Positions 1 through 9,642 of a stretch of DNA of 64,000 bases are shown here, in pieces. The first letter of the stretch is position 1. Each line of letters starts with the position of its first letter. Where the stretch lies: contig CAJXQR010000001.1 of the NCBI GenBank assembly GCA_913058345.1, positions 372,001 through 436,000 of the forward strand, written 5' to 3'. The stretch comes from an uncultured Gammaproteobacteria bacterium. GTDB taxonomy: Bacteria; Pseudomonadota; Gammaproteobacteria; Pseudomonadales; Porticoccaceae. A model generated the notes under the pieces. The model was not told the DNA's origin. It saw only the letters and a program-made list of their open reading frames with translations, and ran no database searches. The position numbers and the translations under genes were made by a program.

Positions 1-1229
1 GCTTTAACAAATCCCACTCCGCCGCCTACGCCCTGCTCGCCTATCAAACCGCCTGGTTAAAGACCCACTACCCGGCCGCCTTTATGGCCGCCGTGCTATC
101 GGCCGATATGCAAAATACCGACAAGGTCGTGACTCTAATTGATGAGTGCCGAGCGATGGACTTGCTCGTCACCCCGCCCGATGTCAATATCGGCAAATTC
201 CAGTTTTCAGTTTCCCTCGAGTCCGCCGTGGTCTACGGTCTCGGTGCTATCAAAGGTCTGGGCGAAGGCCCTGTGTCTACTATTATCGCCGCCCGCAGCA
301 GCGGAGGCCCCTTCAAAGATCTGTTTGATTTCTGCACCCGCGTCGATCCACGCAAAGTCAACAAACGCGCTCTTGAAGCGCTTATTCGCTCCGGAGCACT
401 GGACAAAATTGGTCCCAATGACGACCCCGGCTACAGCCGGGCGGTAATGCTGGAAGCAATGGAAGAGGCCGTCAAGCTCGCTGACCAGCACAGTAAGAAT
501 ACCGCTAGCGGTATGGCCGATTTATTCGGTGCCACGCCTGCCGAAAGTGCCCCTGAAATTGGCTATGCCGCCTTCTCACAGGTTCGTCGTTTCCGCCTGC
601 GCGACCGACTCCAGGGCGAGTGGGACACCCTGGGGCTTTACCTCACCGGGCACCCCATTGAAGAATACGCGGGGGAGCTGAGTAACTTCATTAGCTGTCG
701 TCTCAAGGCGCTACAACCCTCGAGAAGTGTACAGGTGGTCGCCGGCCTGGTGCTCGACATTCGCACCATCAAGACCAGTCGCGGCGTCATGGGCGTGATG
801 AGTATTGACGATGACAGCGCCCGCATTGATGTCACCATTTTTTCCGAGCAATATGCTGCCTGCCGCGACAAAATCAGCAAGGGCTCCATGGTCGTGGTCA
901 ACGGGGTACTTAGCGAGGACGAATACACCGGCGGCCTGAAAATGCGTGCCCAGGAAGTACGCACCGTTATTGAAGCCCGGCAAACTATGCTGAAAGGCCT
1001 GGCCATTGATCTTTCAGACAGTACCATGACATTAGCCACGGTCGACACTATTGAACAATTACTCACACCCTACAAAGCGGGTCATTGCGATATTAAAGTA
1101 AAATATCGCTGCCACAGTGCAGAGGGCGAGTTCACATTCGCTAAAGACTGGGCAGTTCAGCCTGAAGACGAATTGCTACACCTTTTGCGAGACAGCTTCG
1201 GCGCTGGCAATTTACAACTTATCTATTGA
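1..1229 (+). CDS. dnaE: DNA polymerase III subunit alpha, C-terminal part (5' truncated by window)
   Basis: This is the last ~408 residues of the replicative polymerase catalytic subunit. The frame is open from base 3 and begins with FNKSHSAAYALLAYQTAWLK, a hallmark of the conserved DnaE stretch after the palm and fingers. Helix-hairpin-helix DNA-binding sequence follows (GLGAIKGLGEGPVSTI), then an OB fold (VQVVAGLVLDIRTIKTSRG) and the C-terminal tau-binding region. A methionine at base 84 is internal and is not the start. The neighbour accA lies 139 bp downstream on the same strand, the usual gammaproteobacterial order. Identification is near certain; only the 5' end is missing. Confidence 0.97.
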   Translation, partial: FNKSHSAAYALLAYQTAWLKTHYPAAFMAAVLSADMQNTDKVVTLIDECRAMDLLVTPPDVNIGKFQFSVSLESAVVYGLGAIKGLGEGPVSTIIAARSSGGPFKDLFDFCTRVDPRKVNKRALEALIRSGALDKIGPNDDPGYSRAVMLEAMEEAVKLADQHSKNTASGMADLFGATPAESAPEIGYAAFSQVRRFRLRDRLQGEWDTLGLYLTGHPIEEYAGELSNFISCRLKALQPSRSVQVVAGLVLDIRTIKTSRGVMGVMSIDDDSARIDVTIFSEQYAACRDKISKGSMVVVNGVLSEDEYTGGLKMRAQEVRTVIEARQTMLKGLAIDLSDSTMTLATVDTIEQLLTPYKAGHCDIKVKYRCHSAEGEFTFAKDWAVQPEDELLHLLRDSFGAGNLQLIY

Positions 1230-1282
1230 TATCTAATCGAGAGAGTGTCGATAAAGAAATTGTGTAAAAACTCAGTTCGATG

Positions 1283-1310
1283 TTTCGATTCAATAAAGTA
1301 TCTGTATAAT
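1283..1310 (+). promoter_or_regulatory. candidate sigma-70 promoter for accA
   Basis: A perfect TATAAT lies at 1305-1310, 16 bp after TTTCGA (1283-1288), and 58 bp upstream of the accA start. The -35 match is weak. It suggests accA can be transcribed independently of dnaE. Confidence 0.4.
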
Positions 1311-1368
1311 TTGGCCATCAACCTCGACGGCACCAGCGCGACATAAAGCAACCGGAATTAAAGTAATT

Positions 1369-2325
1369 ATGAATCTTGACTACCTTGACTTTGAACAGCC
1401 CATCGCCGAACTCGAGGCAAAAATCGAAGAGCTGCAATTGGTGGGTAACGACAACGAACTCAATATTGCCGATGAAATCAAGAAATTACGTGGCAAATCA
1501 CGTAAATTGACTGAGAGCATTTTTTCCGGTCTCTCCTCCTGGCAGATCGTCCAGGTTGCCCGACACCCCTTGCGTCCCTATACCAATGACTACATCCCAA
1601 AATTATTCACAGAGTTTGAAGAGTTACACGGCGATCGTCATTTTGGTGATGACAAGGCTATTGTGGGCGGTGTCGCTCGGCTCGACGGCAAACCGGTAAT
1701 GGTTATTGGCGAAGAAAAGGGGCGCGGTGTTAGTGACAAAGTCACGCGCAATTTTGGCATGCCAAAACCCGAGGGTTACCGCAAAGCCCTGCGGCTGATG
1801 GAAATGGCTGAACGCTTTAAAATGCCCATCCTCACCTTCATCGACACACCTGGTGCCTACCCTGGCATCGACTCTGAGGAACGAGGCATTAGCGAATCTA
1901 TCGCCCAGAACCTCGCCGTTATGTCGCGTTTAAAAACACCTATTATAGCCACCGTTATCGGTGAAGGTAGCTCCGGTGGCGCTATCGCGATTGGTGTCAG
2001 CGACTGGCTGAATATGCTGCAATACTCGACCTATTTCGTTATCTCCCCCGAAGGTTGCGCGAACATTATCTGGAAAACTGCTGAAAAAGCGCCACTCGCT
2101 GCAGAAGCCATGGGGGTGACCTCCAGTGTGCTTGAAGAGTTGGGAATTGCCGATGAAACGATCCCCGAGCCCCTTGGCGGCGCCCACCGCGATCTCGACA
2201 CCATGTCTGAAACACTCAAGGGTCGCTTAATCGAGCAGCTCGATCGCCTACAAAGTGAACCTCTCGACCAACTCATTGAAAAACGCTTTAATCGTTTAAT
2301 GTCTTACGGCAGCAGCCAACATTAA
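1369..2325 (+). CDS. accA: acetyl-CoA carboxylase carboxyltransferase subunit alpha
   Basis: This is the alpha subunit of the AccA2D2 carboxyltransferase, which moves the carboxyl group from carboxybiotin to acetyl-CoA to form malonyl-CoA, the first step of fatty-acid synthesis in the cytoplasm. At 318 residues it has the usual family length. The N-terminal coiled region ([19 protein letters not shown]) and the crotonase-fold core with [10 protein letters not shown] and [12 protein letters not shown] (oxyanion-hole glycines) are intact. It follows dnaE and has its own candidate promoter. The gene downstream is convergent and unrelated. Confidence 0.98.
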   Translation: MNLDYLDFEQPIAELEAKIEELQLVGNDNELNIADEIKKLRGKSRKLTESIFSGLSSWQIVQVARHPLRPYTNDYIPKLFTEFEELHGDRHFGDDKAIVGGVARLDGKPVMVIGEEKGRGVSDKVTRNFGMPKPEGYRKALRLMEMAERFKMPILTFIDTPGAYPGIDSEERGISESIAQNLAVMSRLKTPIIATVIGEGSSGGAIAIGVSDWLNMLQYSTYFVISPEGCANIIWKTAEKAPLAAEAMGVTSSVLEELGIADETIPEPLGGAHRDLDTMSETLKGRLIEQLDRLQSEPLDQLIEKRFNRLMSYGSSQH

Positions 2326-2403
2326 AAAGAAAGTAGCAGCGCCGTGGATGCAAAGGACGGAACTGCTAAGACAACCGGCACGAACTAGGCCCTAAAAAAC
2401 CAC

Positions 2404-3219
2404 TTACAACACGGACAAACCGAAAGGGGTAGCCAGCTTAATACGCCACTGTCGTTTGCCACGATATTGAGCCCCATAGACCCAGCCCTCGATTTCAAGC
2501 TGTTTACCTTGCCAACTACTGACTGTTGACTGCTCAAAGTAATGTTGGTTTTCAGGGTAAATCACCGCCACAAAGCCATCGTCAAAACTAATCCACCAGG
2601 CTTTGTCAAAACTCACCTTGCGTACAATACCACGCACCCGCTGATAACCACCCTGCTTAATATTTTTCGTGGTAACGGATTGCGACAAAGAATTCTGCCA
2701 CAAGCCTTTTCCCTGACGTTTGGCTCTCTGTTCCGCCGCGGCAAAGCAAGAAGCCAGTCCAATGTTGGGAGGCACCACCACATGCCAGGCCAGCCCATTG
2801 CTCAACAACATAGCAGACAGACTTTGCCCATCAACAAATAGATGGCCTAATTGTCGACCGTAGCTATCACCTTGCTCTCGGCCCACGTACAGCCGCACAT
2901 CTCGCTGCTGGGCATTGTCATGGTGAACGGCATCTTGTACTGCCTGTTTAGCCGCCCGTGCCAGAATCTCATCAGGCTGACCCCTGCGGCCGCGCTCAGG
3001 TGTGTTGACGCCAATTAAACGTATTTTTCGACCATCCTTTAAGGTAAGGGTATCCCCATCATAAACCGTCTTAACGGCAACGCGCTCACCTTCACCGCGT
3101 TTGAGGTCAGTCGCTCGACAGCTATCCGCTAACGATAAGCTTGGCGTAAAAAGTACGGTAGAAAAAAGGGAGACGAAAAAAAATGCGCTACGAGTATTAA
3201 CCCCGAGCGCATTCTTCAT
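2404..3219 (-). CDS. secreted thermonuclease-family (SNase-fold) nuclease
   Basis: A 271-residue protein that starts with a signal-peptide-like segment (MKNALGVNTRSAFFFVSLFS..., ending near SLADS), so it is probably exported. The SNase domain follows: YDGDTLTLKDGRKIRLIGVNTPE carries the calcium-site Asp and the first catalytic Arg, a nearby Glu lies in the loop, and DSYGRQLGHLF supplies the second Arg. A C-terminal extension of ~90 residues looks OB-like (VRGIVRKVSFDKAWWISFDDG) and may bind nucleic acid. The frame opens further upstream, to 3399, but that extension runs through rpmE, so the ATG at 3219 in front of the signal peptide was chosen. Its physiological substrate cannot be told from sequence. 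Confidence 0.85.
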   Translation of the reverse strand: MKNALGVNTRSAFFFVSLFSTVLFTPSLSLADSCRATDLKRGEGERVAVKTVYDGDTLTLKDGRKIRLIGVNTPERGRRGQPDEILARAAKQAVQDAVHHDNAQQRDVRLYVGREQGDSYGRQLGHLFVDGQSLSAMLLSNGLAWHVVVPPNIGLASCFAAAEQRAKRQGKGLWQNSLSQSVTTKNIKQGGYQRVRGIVRKVSFDKAWWISFDDGFVAVIYPENQHYFEQSTVSSWQGKQLEIEGWVYGAQYRGKRQWRIKLATPFGLSVL

Positions 3220-3244
3220 TGGCCGGTCAACCAGCTGGCTAAAT

Positions 3245-3463
3245 TTACTTTTTGCCGCTGCTGATACCACCAAAACGCTGGTTGAAACGGTCGATTCGAC
3301 CACCTGCGTCAGCTGTCTTCTGCTTGCCCGTATAAAACGGATGGCACTGTGCACAGACGTCGAGATGAATTTCGCTCGCCAGAGTTGAACCAACTTCAAT
3401 TACATTACCGCAGCTGCAGGTTGCCGTCAGCTTGCCATAAGTAGGGTGTATTTCAGCTTTCAT
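3245..3463 (-). CDS. rpmE: 50S ribosomal protein L31, zinc-binding type
   Basis: Ribosomal protein L31 of the large subunit, which bridges to the 30S head. The 72-residue protein starts [20 protein letters not shown]; an upstream in-frame start adds 15 unrelated residues and was rejected. GAGG lies about 8 bases before the chosen ATG. Cys16, Cys18, Cys37 and Cys40 are all present, so this is the C+ (zinc-holding) form. Such forms can act as a zinc store replaced by a C- paralogue under zinc limitation; that paralogue is not in the window. The nuclease gene follows 25 bp downstream on the same strand. Confidence 0.97.
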   Translation of the reverse strand: MKAEIHPTYGKLTATCSCGNVIEVGSTLASEIHLDVCAQCHPFYTGKQKTADAGGRIDRFNQRFGGISSGKK

Positions 3464-3802
3464 TTTACTTGCCTCATTGTTGCAGGATTGTTGCACGCCG
3501 CCACCCAATCTGTTGCCGACTTGAATTGCTCACCAAGAGCGAACAGTACATTTTTAGAGGGCTACTTTGTCGGGCACCGCATGCAGACTTGCAGGAGCGC
3601 GAATAGTACCAGAAAAGCCCGGTGATTCAAGCACAAAGCCAAAGAATTTCAAGAGCTTGCTTGCCTCGAGCTAGCGAACCGTTATTCATCATTCCGGCGA
3701 TTGCACAGGATCTCACTTCACCGGACAATAGTCGCAACAGAGTGACATCTTCAAACCATATCTTGGTGCAATGTAACAGTAACAGCTGAGTTATCACCCA
3801 AA
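3464..3802. other. rpmE/priA divergent intergenic region
   Basis: 339 bp between two divergent starts, so it must hold both promoters. No RNA gene, operator or repeat that I can support is visible here. Confidence 0.5.
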
Positions 3803-6019
3803 ATGACAGAGACGCTATTTTATCAAGTTGCCGTGCAGTCGCCATTGCGCCGCTTATTTGACTATCTGCCGCCCGACGATGCCAACGTCGCTGTACTCCC
3901 TGCCGGAGTTCGTGTCACCGTCCCTTTTGGTAAGCGTCAGGTCACTGCTATTGTGGTGTCCAGCACAGTAAGCAGCGACTACCCGATCGAAAAACTAAAG
4001 CCCATTACGGCCGTACTCGATAATGCCCCCCTCTTACCACCGATACTCTTCGATGTATTGCTATGGGCTGCACGTTATTATCATCATCCCCTCGGTGATG
4101 TACTAGCTAGTGCTATGCCGACTTTATTACGCAAGGGTGGTGAGTTGCCCAGCCAACGCCTATGGCGCCTGAGTACCCTCGGCAAGGGCTTACCCGATGG
4201 GGCTTTGCGTCGAGCGCCCAAACAACAAGCTCTCTTGCAATTGCTCCAGCAGCACGAAACCCTGAGTAACGATGCACTCGCCGCCGCCGGTATTAGTGCT
4301 GCCACGATTCGCAGCTTAAAGAATAAAGAGTTGATAGAAAGCTGTACCCGAACAATATCTGGCCCTGCGTTCGACGCCGACGGCAAGATCGACATTCTTA
4401 CCGAAGCCCCACTAGACCTGTCCGACGACCAACAGAAGGCGCTAGAACGGATTGAGCTTCACAGCTACCACAGTTACTTAATTGACGGGGAAACGGGCTC
4501 GGGCAAAACTGAGGTTTACTTACAAGCTATCGCTAAGGTTTTGCGCTATTCCAGGCAAGCACTGGTGCTGATCCCCGAGATCAATCTGAGCCCGCAAACC
4601 CTGGCCCGTTTTCAAGCGCGGTTTTCTTGCCGCATCGCGTTGATACATTCCGGTCTCAGTGAGCGACAACGACTAGAGGCCTGGTGGGCAGCGGCTAATG
4701 GCACTGCTGGTATTGTGATAGGCACTCGTTCCGCTGCCTTTGTGCCGATGAAATCACCGGGCATTATTATTGTTGACGAAGAACACGACAGCTCCTTTAA
4801 ACAGCAAGAAGGCTTTCGTTACTCTGCTCGAGATGTGGCAGTCATGCGGGCCAAGCGCGAGAACATTCCCCTCCTACTCGGCTCGGCCACCCCATCGTTG
4901 GAAAGTTTACACAACTGCCAGCAAGAACGTTATCACCACCTTTCAATAAAAGGCCGTCATGGGGGAGCGAGCCAGGCTTCCTGGCAACTGGTCGATATTC
5001 GTCACAGCCAACTCAATACCGGGTTTTCACAAACCGTTATTGAAGCAATTAATATGCAACTAGCCGAGGGCAATCAAGTACTTGTATTCCTCAATCGCCG
5101 GGGCTTTGCGCCCACGTTGATGTGTCATGATTGTGGCTGGGTTGCCAACTGCAGGCACTGCGATGCCCACCTTACCGTGCACACCAGCCGGCCGGGATTG
5201 CTCTGTCACCACTGTGAATCGCAACAGCCACTGCCATCGGCTTGCCCTGAATGCAATAGCCAACAACTGAACTATTTGGGTCAGGGTACTGAGCGCAGTG
5301 AAGCCACCCTGAAGGCACTCTTCCCCGATACGACTGTTCACCGTGTCGATAGAGATAGCACAGGGCGTAAACACGCGATGGAAGGACTTCTTACACAGGT
5401 CAACAAAAATTCACCCTGTATTCTCGTTGGCACACAAATGCTCGCCAAGGGCCATCATTTCCCCGGCGTGACATTGGTGGTGGTGCTCGATGCCGATACG
5501 GCTTTATTCAGTGCCGACTTTCGCGCCCTAGAAAAAATGGGTCAGCTCATTACCCAGGTTGCCGGTCGGGCCGGTCGCGGGGATAAACCCGGTGTGGTCA
5601 TGATACAAAGCCACCATTGTGAACATCCTGTCTTTGAGTTGCTGAGCCAGCATAGTTACGCCAAATTTGCCCAACACATACTGAGGGAGCGCCAATTCAG
5701 TGACATGCCTCCTTTTACGAACGCTGCATTAATTCGCGCCGAATTTCATCGCCGGGAAGATGCTTTTAACCTGTTGCAAAGAGCACGCGACTTTCTGGAA
5801 AGCCAAAGGCCATCGAACCCTGCACTGCGTTATCTTGGCCCATTTCCCGCTGCTATGGAAAAACGGGGGGGGCGTTATCGCTACCAGCTGACATTAATAG
5901 GTGCCGAGCGACGCGATCTGCAGTCACTGCTGAGTAGACTCAGCCATTGGCTTGAACAAAATAAAAGCGCGCGAAAGATCAGATGGTCAATTGACGTCGA
6001 CCCGCAAGAAAGCATTTAA
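3803..6019 (+). CDS. priA: primosomal replication restart helicase PriA
   Basis: PriA recognises stalled forks and D-loops and reloads the replisome (DnaB via PriB/DnaT or PriC). The 738-residue protein has the N-terminal 3'-DNA-binding domain (ETLFYQVAVQSPLRRLFDY), Walker A GETGSGKT at 229-236, the DEEHD Walker B box at 325-329, and paired zinc-binding Cys motifs (CHDCGWVANCRHC..., CHHCES...CPEC) near 435-480. The late motifs GQGTERSE, VGTQMLAKGHHFPGV and QVAGRAGR are present, so the enzyme looks complete. It is divergent from rpmE, a common arrangement, and is followed by a SPOR-domain gene. Confidence 0.98.
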   Translation: MTETLFYQVAVQSPLRRLFDYLPPDDANVAVLPAGVRVTVPFGKRQVTAIVVSSTVSSDYPIEKLKPITAVLDNAPLLPPILFDVLLWAARYYHHPLGDVLASAMPTLLRKGGELPSQRLWRLSTLGKGLPDGALRRAPKQQALLQLLQQHETLSNDALAAAGISAATIRSLKNKELIESCTRTISGPAFDADGKIDILTEAPLDLSDDQQKALERIELHSYHSYLIDGETGSGKTEVYLQAIAKVLRYSRQALVLIPEINLSPQTLARFQARFSCRIALIHSGLSERQRLEAWWAAANGTAGIVIGTRSAAFVPMKSPGIIIVDEEHDSSFKQQEGFRYSARDVAVMRAKRENIPLLLGSATPSLESLHNCQQERYHHLSIKGRHGGASQASWQLVDIRHSQLNTGFSQTVIEAINMQLAEGNQVLVFLNRRGFAPTLMCHDCGWVANCRHCDAHLTVHTSRPGLLCHHCESQQPLPSACPECNSQQLNYLGQGTERSEATLKALFPDTTVHRVDRDSTGRKHAMEGLLTQVNKNSPCILVGTQMLAKGHHFPGVTLVVVLDADTALFSADFRALEKMGQLITQVAGRAGRGDKPGVVMIQSHHCEHPVFELLSQHSYAKFAQHILRERQFSDMPPFTNAALIRAEFHRREDAFNLLQRARDFLESQRPSNPALRYLGPFPAAMEKRGGRYRYQLTLIGAERRDLQSLLSRLSHWLEQNKSARKIRWSIDVDPQESI

Positions 6020-6133
6020 TTAGTTTAAAAATCAATAAGTTATAAAAGAATTGTGAGGATTAATTTAAAAAAAAGTTAGCGCTCATTATTCAGAGCGAAT
6101 ACAATGCCAACTAACCACTGAACACGAGCTGAC

Positions 6134-6724
6134 ATGTCTCGAGATTACGCCAATAAAACCAGAAAAAAGTCCCCAGCCAAAGGCAGAAGCCCTCGCAAAA
6201 ATACCCGTACTAATGCTAGAAAGCAGCCCGCCAAACAATCTCCCCAGTGGCTATGGCTATTGAGTGGCTTTCTGCTCGGTGCCTTATCAATGGGGCTATT
6301 TCAGCTGTGGAAAACGCCTCAACAAGATATCAGCCGAGTTATCGATGAAGTCACTGGCATCACTCCCACTACGACACCTAAGCCCCAATTCGAGTTTTAT
6401 GATCAGCTGCGCGATGCCAAAATTGTCGTACCTGACAGCCCGCCTGACGCGCTGAGACAATCAGAGCCCGATAAAGGACAGAATGAAGTATTTATCTTGC
6501 AAGCCGGTTCCTTTAAAAACTTTCAGGATGCCGACAGCCTACGGGTCAATCTGCTGCTCTTAAACCTCAATGCCCAAGTGGAAAAAACTCACTCCAGTAA
6601 AGGTGGCACCTGGCATCGCGTTTTAGTCGGACCCTTTGAGTCCAGTTCAAAGCTGGCGCATGCTCGCTCTACCCTACTGCAAAACGGGATTGATAACTTA
6701 GTCTTAAAAAGACCAAAAAAATAG
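6134..6724 (+). CDS. SPOR-domain, FtsN-like inner-membrane protein
   Basis: A 196-residue bitopic protein with a very basic cytoplasmic N-terminus (about residues 1-35, rich in K and R), one membrane segment (WLWLLSGFLLGALSMGLF, ~39-57), a Pro/Thr-rich periplasmic linker and a C-terminal SPOR domain (~118-192; FILQAGSFKNFQDADSLRVN... WHRVLVGPF). SPOR domains bind denuded peptidoglycan glycan strands at the septum, and this layout is that of FtsN and its relatives. It lies 114 bp after priA; SPOR genes near priA/argS/hslV are common in gammaproteobacteria. A division or cell-wall role is inferred from the family; I do not assign it to ftsN itself. Confidence 0.85.
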   Translation: MSRDYANKTRKKSPAKGRSPRKNTRTNARKQPAKQSPQWLWLLSGFLLGALSMGLFQLWKTPQQDISRVIDEVTGITPTTTPKPQFEFYDQLRDAKIVVPDSPPDALRQSEPDKGQNEVFILQAGSFKNFQDADSLRVNLLLLNLNAQVEKTHSSKGGTWHRVLVGPFESSSKLAHARSTLLQNGIDNLVLKRPKK

Positions 6725-7389
6725 ATCTGATGTTTTAAAAGGAACACACTAGATGCTCTCACCACACACATAATTCAGCATCGATTAAAAAGGCTAAGAA
6801 CAAAAATCTGCTTAACGTTCATCAATATTAACATAGCATATGCAGGTACTTTGATGCTCTCACACCTGAACGACCTTGATTCAGCATAAATCGTAACTAT
6901 TTATCCATCGGACGGCCAGGCAGAAAGAACTTAGGGAGCAATAATTGAAAGACCTTATGCTTCAAAAACAGACTAATCAACTTGTGGCTACACATACTGG
7001 CGTGTGTTTTTAATGTGATTTATTACAGACTACAAGAAGATGCACAGTTAGCGCTGAACGAGGCTTTTACCTATTAAAAAAGATTTCAGCAGCCCCTCTA
7101 ATTTCATGCGGTAGTTAAACCTCATGAGCCCTACAACAGCAGTCATGAAGGCGATCTCCCGGGGTTAATTCGCTACTAGAGATCAGAGGCAAAAGTACTT
7201 TGTTGAGTCTGAAGGTGTTGCGGCTTATGGCAGAGGCAAAGATTGAAATGAGTAGGCAAACTCATTCTGACTGGCAAGGACCAGCTAAGGAGAATACTTC
7301 CGTTACCCCGCCGCGATGAAGATAACAGAGCAAATAGCAGCTCACTCAATCAGCGCAGCAGGATGGCCTTTTTCTCAGTTAGTTGATGC
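6725..7389. other. 665-bp gene-free stretch between SPOR gene and PEP-CTERM-like gene
   Basis: No convincing open frame on either strand: short frames are broken by stops and match no family I recognise. It carries a duplicated stem-loop (separate entry). Its AT-rich, stop-filled character suits decayed sequence, but no parent gene can be named. Confidence 0.5.
6752..6893. repeat. two copies of an imperfect stem-loop repeat
   Basis: GATGCTCTCAC occurs at 6752-6762 and again at 6853-6863. Each is followed ~20 bases later by ATTCAGCAT, so both copies share ends but differ in the middle. Within each copy ATGCT pairs with AGCAT (GATGCT/AGCATC in copy 1), giving a stem with a 19-23 base loop. The copies lie 101 bp apart. 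I saw no further copy in the window. Confidence 0.5.
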
Positions 7390-8037
7390 TTAAGCAGATC
7401 TTATAGCAAAACGCTTGAGGAATAGAAGACCAATCAACAAAAGGTAGATCACGGATGGCGTGGGAACATGGGATATACTATCAATGGATATACCATCAAT
7501 GGATAAACTATCAATTCGAACAGAGTAAGCACCACTGTTATCACTGAAAATACCATCGTTCGTTGCTAGGAACAGGTAGAGAGGAGAGATTGCATTTGGG
7601 ACGACAACATCAAGGAAATCGCCGATAAAGAAAGCCGGATTTACACCAGAGAATAATTCAAGTGGGTCAATCGATAATGGGCTTGTGCTCCATAGTCCAA
7701 TCAGCGAGTAAACAGGTAAAGCTCGAAAAGCGCCCCCGGCATAACCCGGCTCAGTACATTGGCTGCCAGCATCAACAACACATCCACCCGCACTAATCTG
7801 CAACAAATCGCCTGAAGAAAACCCATAGGGCTGGCTATCAACTGCAAAAGCTCGTGCAGCATCGCCTCTGTCTAAGGCGTTAAATTGGTTGTTGTTGCCC
7901 GTAGTATAGGCGTGCCCCCAGTCGTCGTAATACAGGTTATTACGCCCCTCAACAGTATCTTCACCGATTAATAGAGCACTCGCAGCCTGGCTAAAACTTG
8001 CCACGCAGATAACAACTAGTAATGTATGAAGTTTCAT
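7390..8037 (-). CDS. PEP-CTERM-like exported protein with short sorting tail
   Basis: A 215-residue protein with an N-terminal signal peptide (MKLHTLLVVICVASFSQAASA), a ~165-residue exported domain of no family I recognise, and a C-terminal tail of the PEP-CTERM type: VPTPS, then a hydrophobic helix (VIYLLLIGLLFL), then basic residues (KRFAIRSA). Such tails are recognised by exosortase (EpsH) and processed at the outer surface in exopolysaccharide-producing bacteria. The Glu of the canonical Pro-Glu-Pro is Thr here. A pentapeptide repeat (IDSLS-IDGIS-IDSIS) directly precedes the tail. GAGGA lies about 6 bases before the ATG. No exosortase gene is in the window. Confidence 0.65.
   Translation of the reverse strand: MKLHTLLVVICVASFSQAASALLIGEDTVEGRNNLYYDDWGHAYTTGNNNQFNALDRGDAARAFAVDSQPYGFSSGDLLQISAGGCVVDAGSQCTEPGYAGGAFRALPVYSLIGLWSTSPLSIDPLELFSGVNPAFFIGDFLDVVVPNAISPLYLFLATNDGIFSDNSGAYSVRIDSLSIDGISIDSISHVPTPSVIYLLLIGLLFLKRFAIRSA
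7471..7515 (-). repeat. three 15-bp in-frame tandem repeats in the PEP-CTERM-like gene
   Basis: Units at 7471-7485, 7486-7500 and 7501-7515 read ggata(t/a)ac(t/c)atcaat on the + strand. On the coding strand they encode I-D-S/G-L/I-S three times, just upstream of the VPTPS sorting motif. Each unit differs from the next by one or two bases, so slippage could change the repeat number. Confidence 0.85.
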
Positions 8038-8413
8038 ATATATCCTCTATGCATGCTTAAATAGCTCGACGCCATTGTATTCATCTGCAAGCTTGTTCCC
8101 ATACAATCCTGATGAAGTGTAATTTTTGTAGACAAATGGTTGTCTAAGCTCAGTTTACAGGACGTCATGAACACCATTTCCTGTTTGACCCATTAGATTT
8201 GTTCGTACGAGACAGTATTGCAGAGAGTAAAAATATCATGAGGCGGCGACAGCTGCATTTTTAGGCGAGGCAAACGGAGGGGCCTAATCCGAGCCTGCTA
8301 CGCTACCCAATAGACGAGTCTCAAATGAGGCACGCCTTATTGCTGCTAACTAAACTAACTGGAAAGCTCGGAGATAGTAGCGCCTATTCAGACAGCCTTA
8401 TCAACCACTAAAA
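8038..8413. other. intergenic region between recA 3' end and the PEP-CTERM-like gene
   Basis: 376 bp without a supported gene. It must hold the promoter of the gene that starts at 8037. recX, which often follows recA directly, is not here. It contains the inverted repeat listed separately. Confidence 0.55.
8129..8146. promoter_or_regulatory. candidate operator upstream of the PEP-CTERM-like gene
   Basis: TAGACAA (8129-8135), a 4-base spacer, then TTGTCTA (8140-8146): a perfect 7-bp inverted repeat ~90 bp upstream of the start at 8037. Size and symmetry fit a dimeric regulator site; the regulator is unknown. Confidence 0.35.
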
Positions 8414-9469
8414 CTAGCTTTCTAGTTCGTCGGGAGCATCGATTGCCACCTCGACATCCTTCTTCTCAGCGTCTGGGTCACCAAGTAATTGCAGACGAAT
8501 ATTGTCTTCAATTTCCATCGCAACGCTAGGGTTTTCACGGAGATAAGTACAGGAATTGGCTTTACCTTGACCGATTTTATCCCCTTTATAGGAATACCAG
8601 GCACCTGCTTTATCGACAAAGCCACATTTAACACCAAGGTCAATAATTTCACCCGGGCGATTAATACCAATGCCGTAGAGAATCTGAAACTCGGTCTGAC
8701 GGAAAGGAGGCGCCACTTTGTTTTTGACTACTTTAACACGGGTTTCGTTACCAATGATTTCATCGCCATCTTTAACAGCACCAATGCGACGTATATCCAA
8801 GCGTACAGAAGAGTAGAACTTCAGAGCATTACCACCAGTGGTGGTCTCTGGGCTGCCAAACATGACGCCAATTTTCATGCGAATCTGGTTGATAAAAATC
8901 ACCAGGCAGTTAGAGTTTTTAATATTGCCCGTCAATTTACGTAGGGCCTGAGACATGAGACGAGCTTGCAAACCCACATGGGTATCACCCATGTCGCCTT
9001 CAATTTCCGCTTTTGGGGTCAAGGCTGCGACCGAGTCAACCACCAGTACATCAATGGCACCCGAGCGCACCAGCATGTCGGTCACCTCAAGAGCCTGCTC
9101 ACCCGTATCGGGCTGAGAAAGCATTAAATCGTCAACATTAACCCCAAGCTTTTCAGCGTAAGTGGGGTCGAGAGCGTGCTCGGCATCAATAAAGGCACAG
9201 GTACCACCCAGCTTTTGTGCCTCGGCGATGACCGACAGTGTTAAGGTGGTTTTACCCGATGACTCTGGGCCATAAATTTCAACCACACGGCCCTGCGGTA
9301 AACCCCCAATACCCAAAGCGATATCCAAACCCAGGGAGCCTGTGGAAATCTTTGGTATGGCGACGTGCTCCTTATCACCCATACGCATCACAGTGCCCTT
9401 GCCGAACTGCCGTTCAATTTGACTCAGTGCGGCCTGTAATGCTTTCTCTTTATTGGGGTCCATCGACAT
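8414..9469 (-). CDS. recA: recombinase RecA
   Basis: RecA polymerises on single-stranded DNA, drives homologous pairing, and as a filament triggers LexA self-cleavage. The 351-residue protein has Walker A GPESSGKT at 67-74, the VVDSVAAL Walker B region, the loop-L2 region around [11 protein letters not shown], and the acidic C-terminus ([18 protein letters not shown]). The start MSMDPNKEK was kept because GAGGT lies 8 bases upstream. The gene stands alone: no recX downstream and no cinA upstream. A LexA box sits inside its promoter. Confidence 0.99.
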   Translation of the reverse strand: MSMDPNKEKALQAALSQIERQFGKGTVMRMGDKEHVAIPKISTGSLGLDIALGIGGLPQGRVVEIYGPESSGKTTLTLSVIAEAQKLGGTCAFIDAEHALDPTYAEKLGVNVDDLMLSQPDTGEQALEVTDMLVRSGAIDVLVVDSVAALTPKAEIEGDMGDTHVGLQARLMSQALRKLTGNIKNSNCLVIFINQIRMKIGVMFGSPETTTGGNALKFYSSVRLDIRRIGAVKDGDEIIGNETRVKVVKNKVAPPFRQTEFQILYGIGINRPGEIIDLGVKCGFVDKAGAWYSYKGDKIGQGKANSCTYLRENPSVAMEIEDNIRLQLLGDPDAEKKDVEVAIDAPDELES

Positions 9470-9642
9470 CGCTTTTATACCTCGTTACCAGTGTCATGTG
9501 CTTAGTGTATTGACTTCGAATTTCCAAGTGTATTTGCTTCCAACTCTTGTTTCTATCTTTAAGCTGCCATCTATAAGTGGGCTGCCATCGTAGCAGGACC
9601 TTGTCCCGCCTCCAAGGTAGAGAGCGCAGCTTAAAGGAAAAC

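Noticed and set aside
3245..3399. Longer N-terminus of the nuclease gene reading through rpmE
   Set aside because: The extension is antisense-like in composition, destroys the signal peptide position and overlaps a ribosomal protein gene.
8412..8427. AACTAG/CTAGTT hairpin at the recA 3' end as terminator
   Set aside because: Only 6 weak base pairs, and it overlaps the coding sequence.
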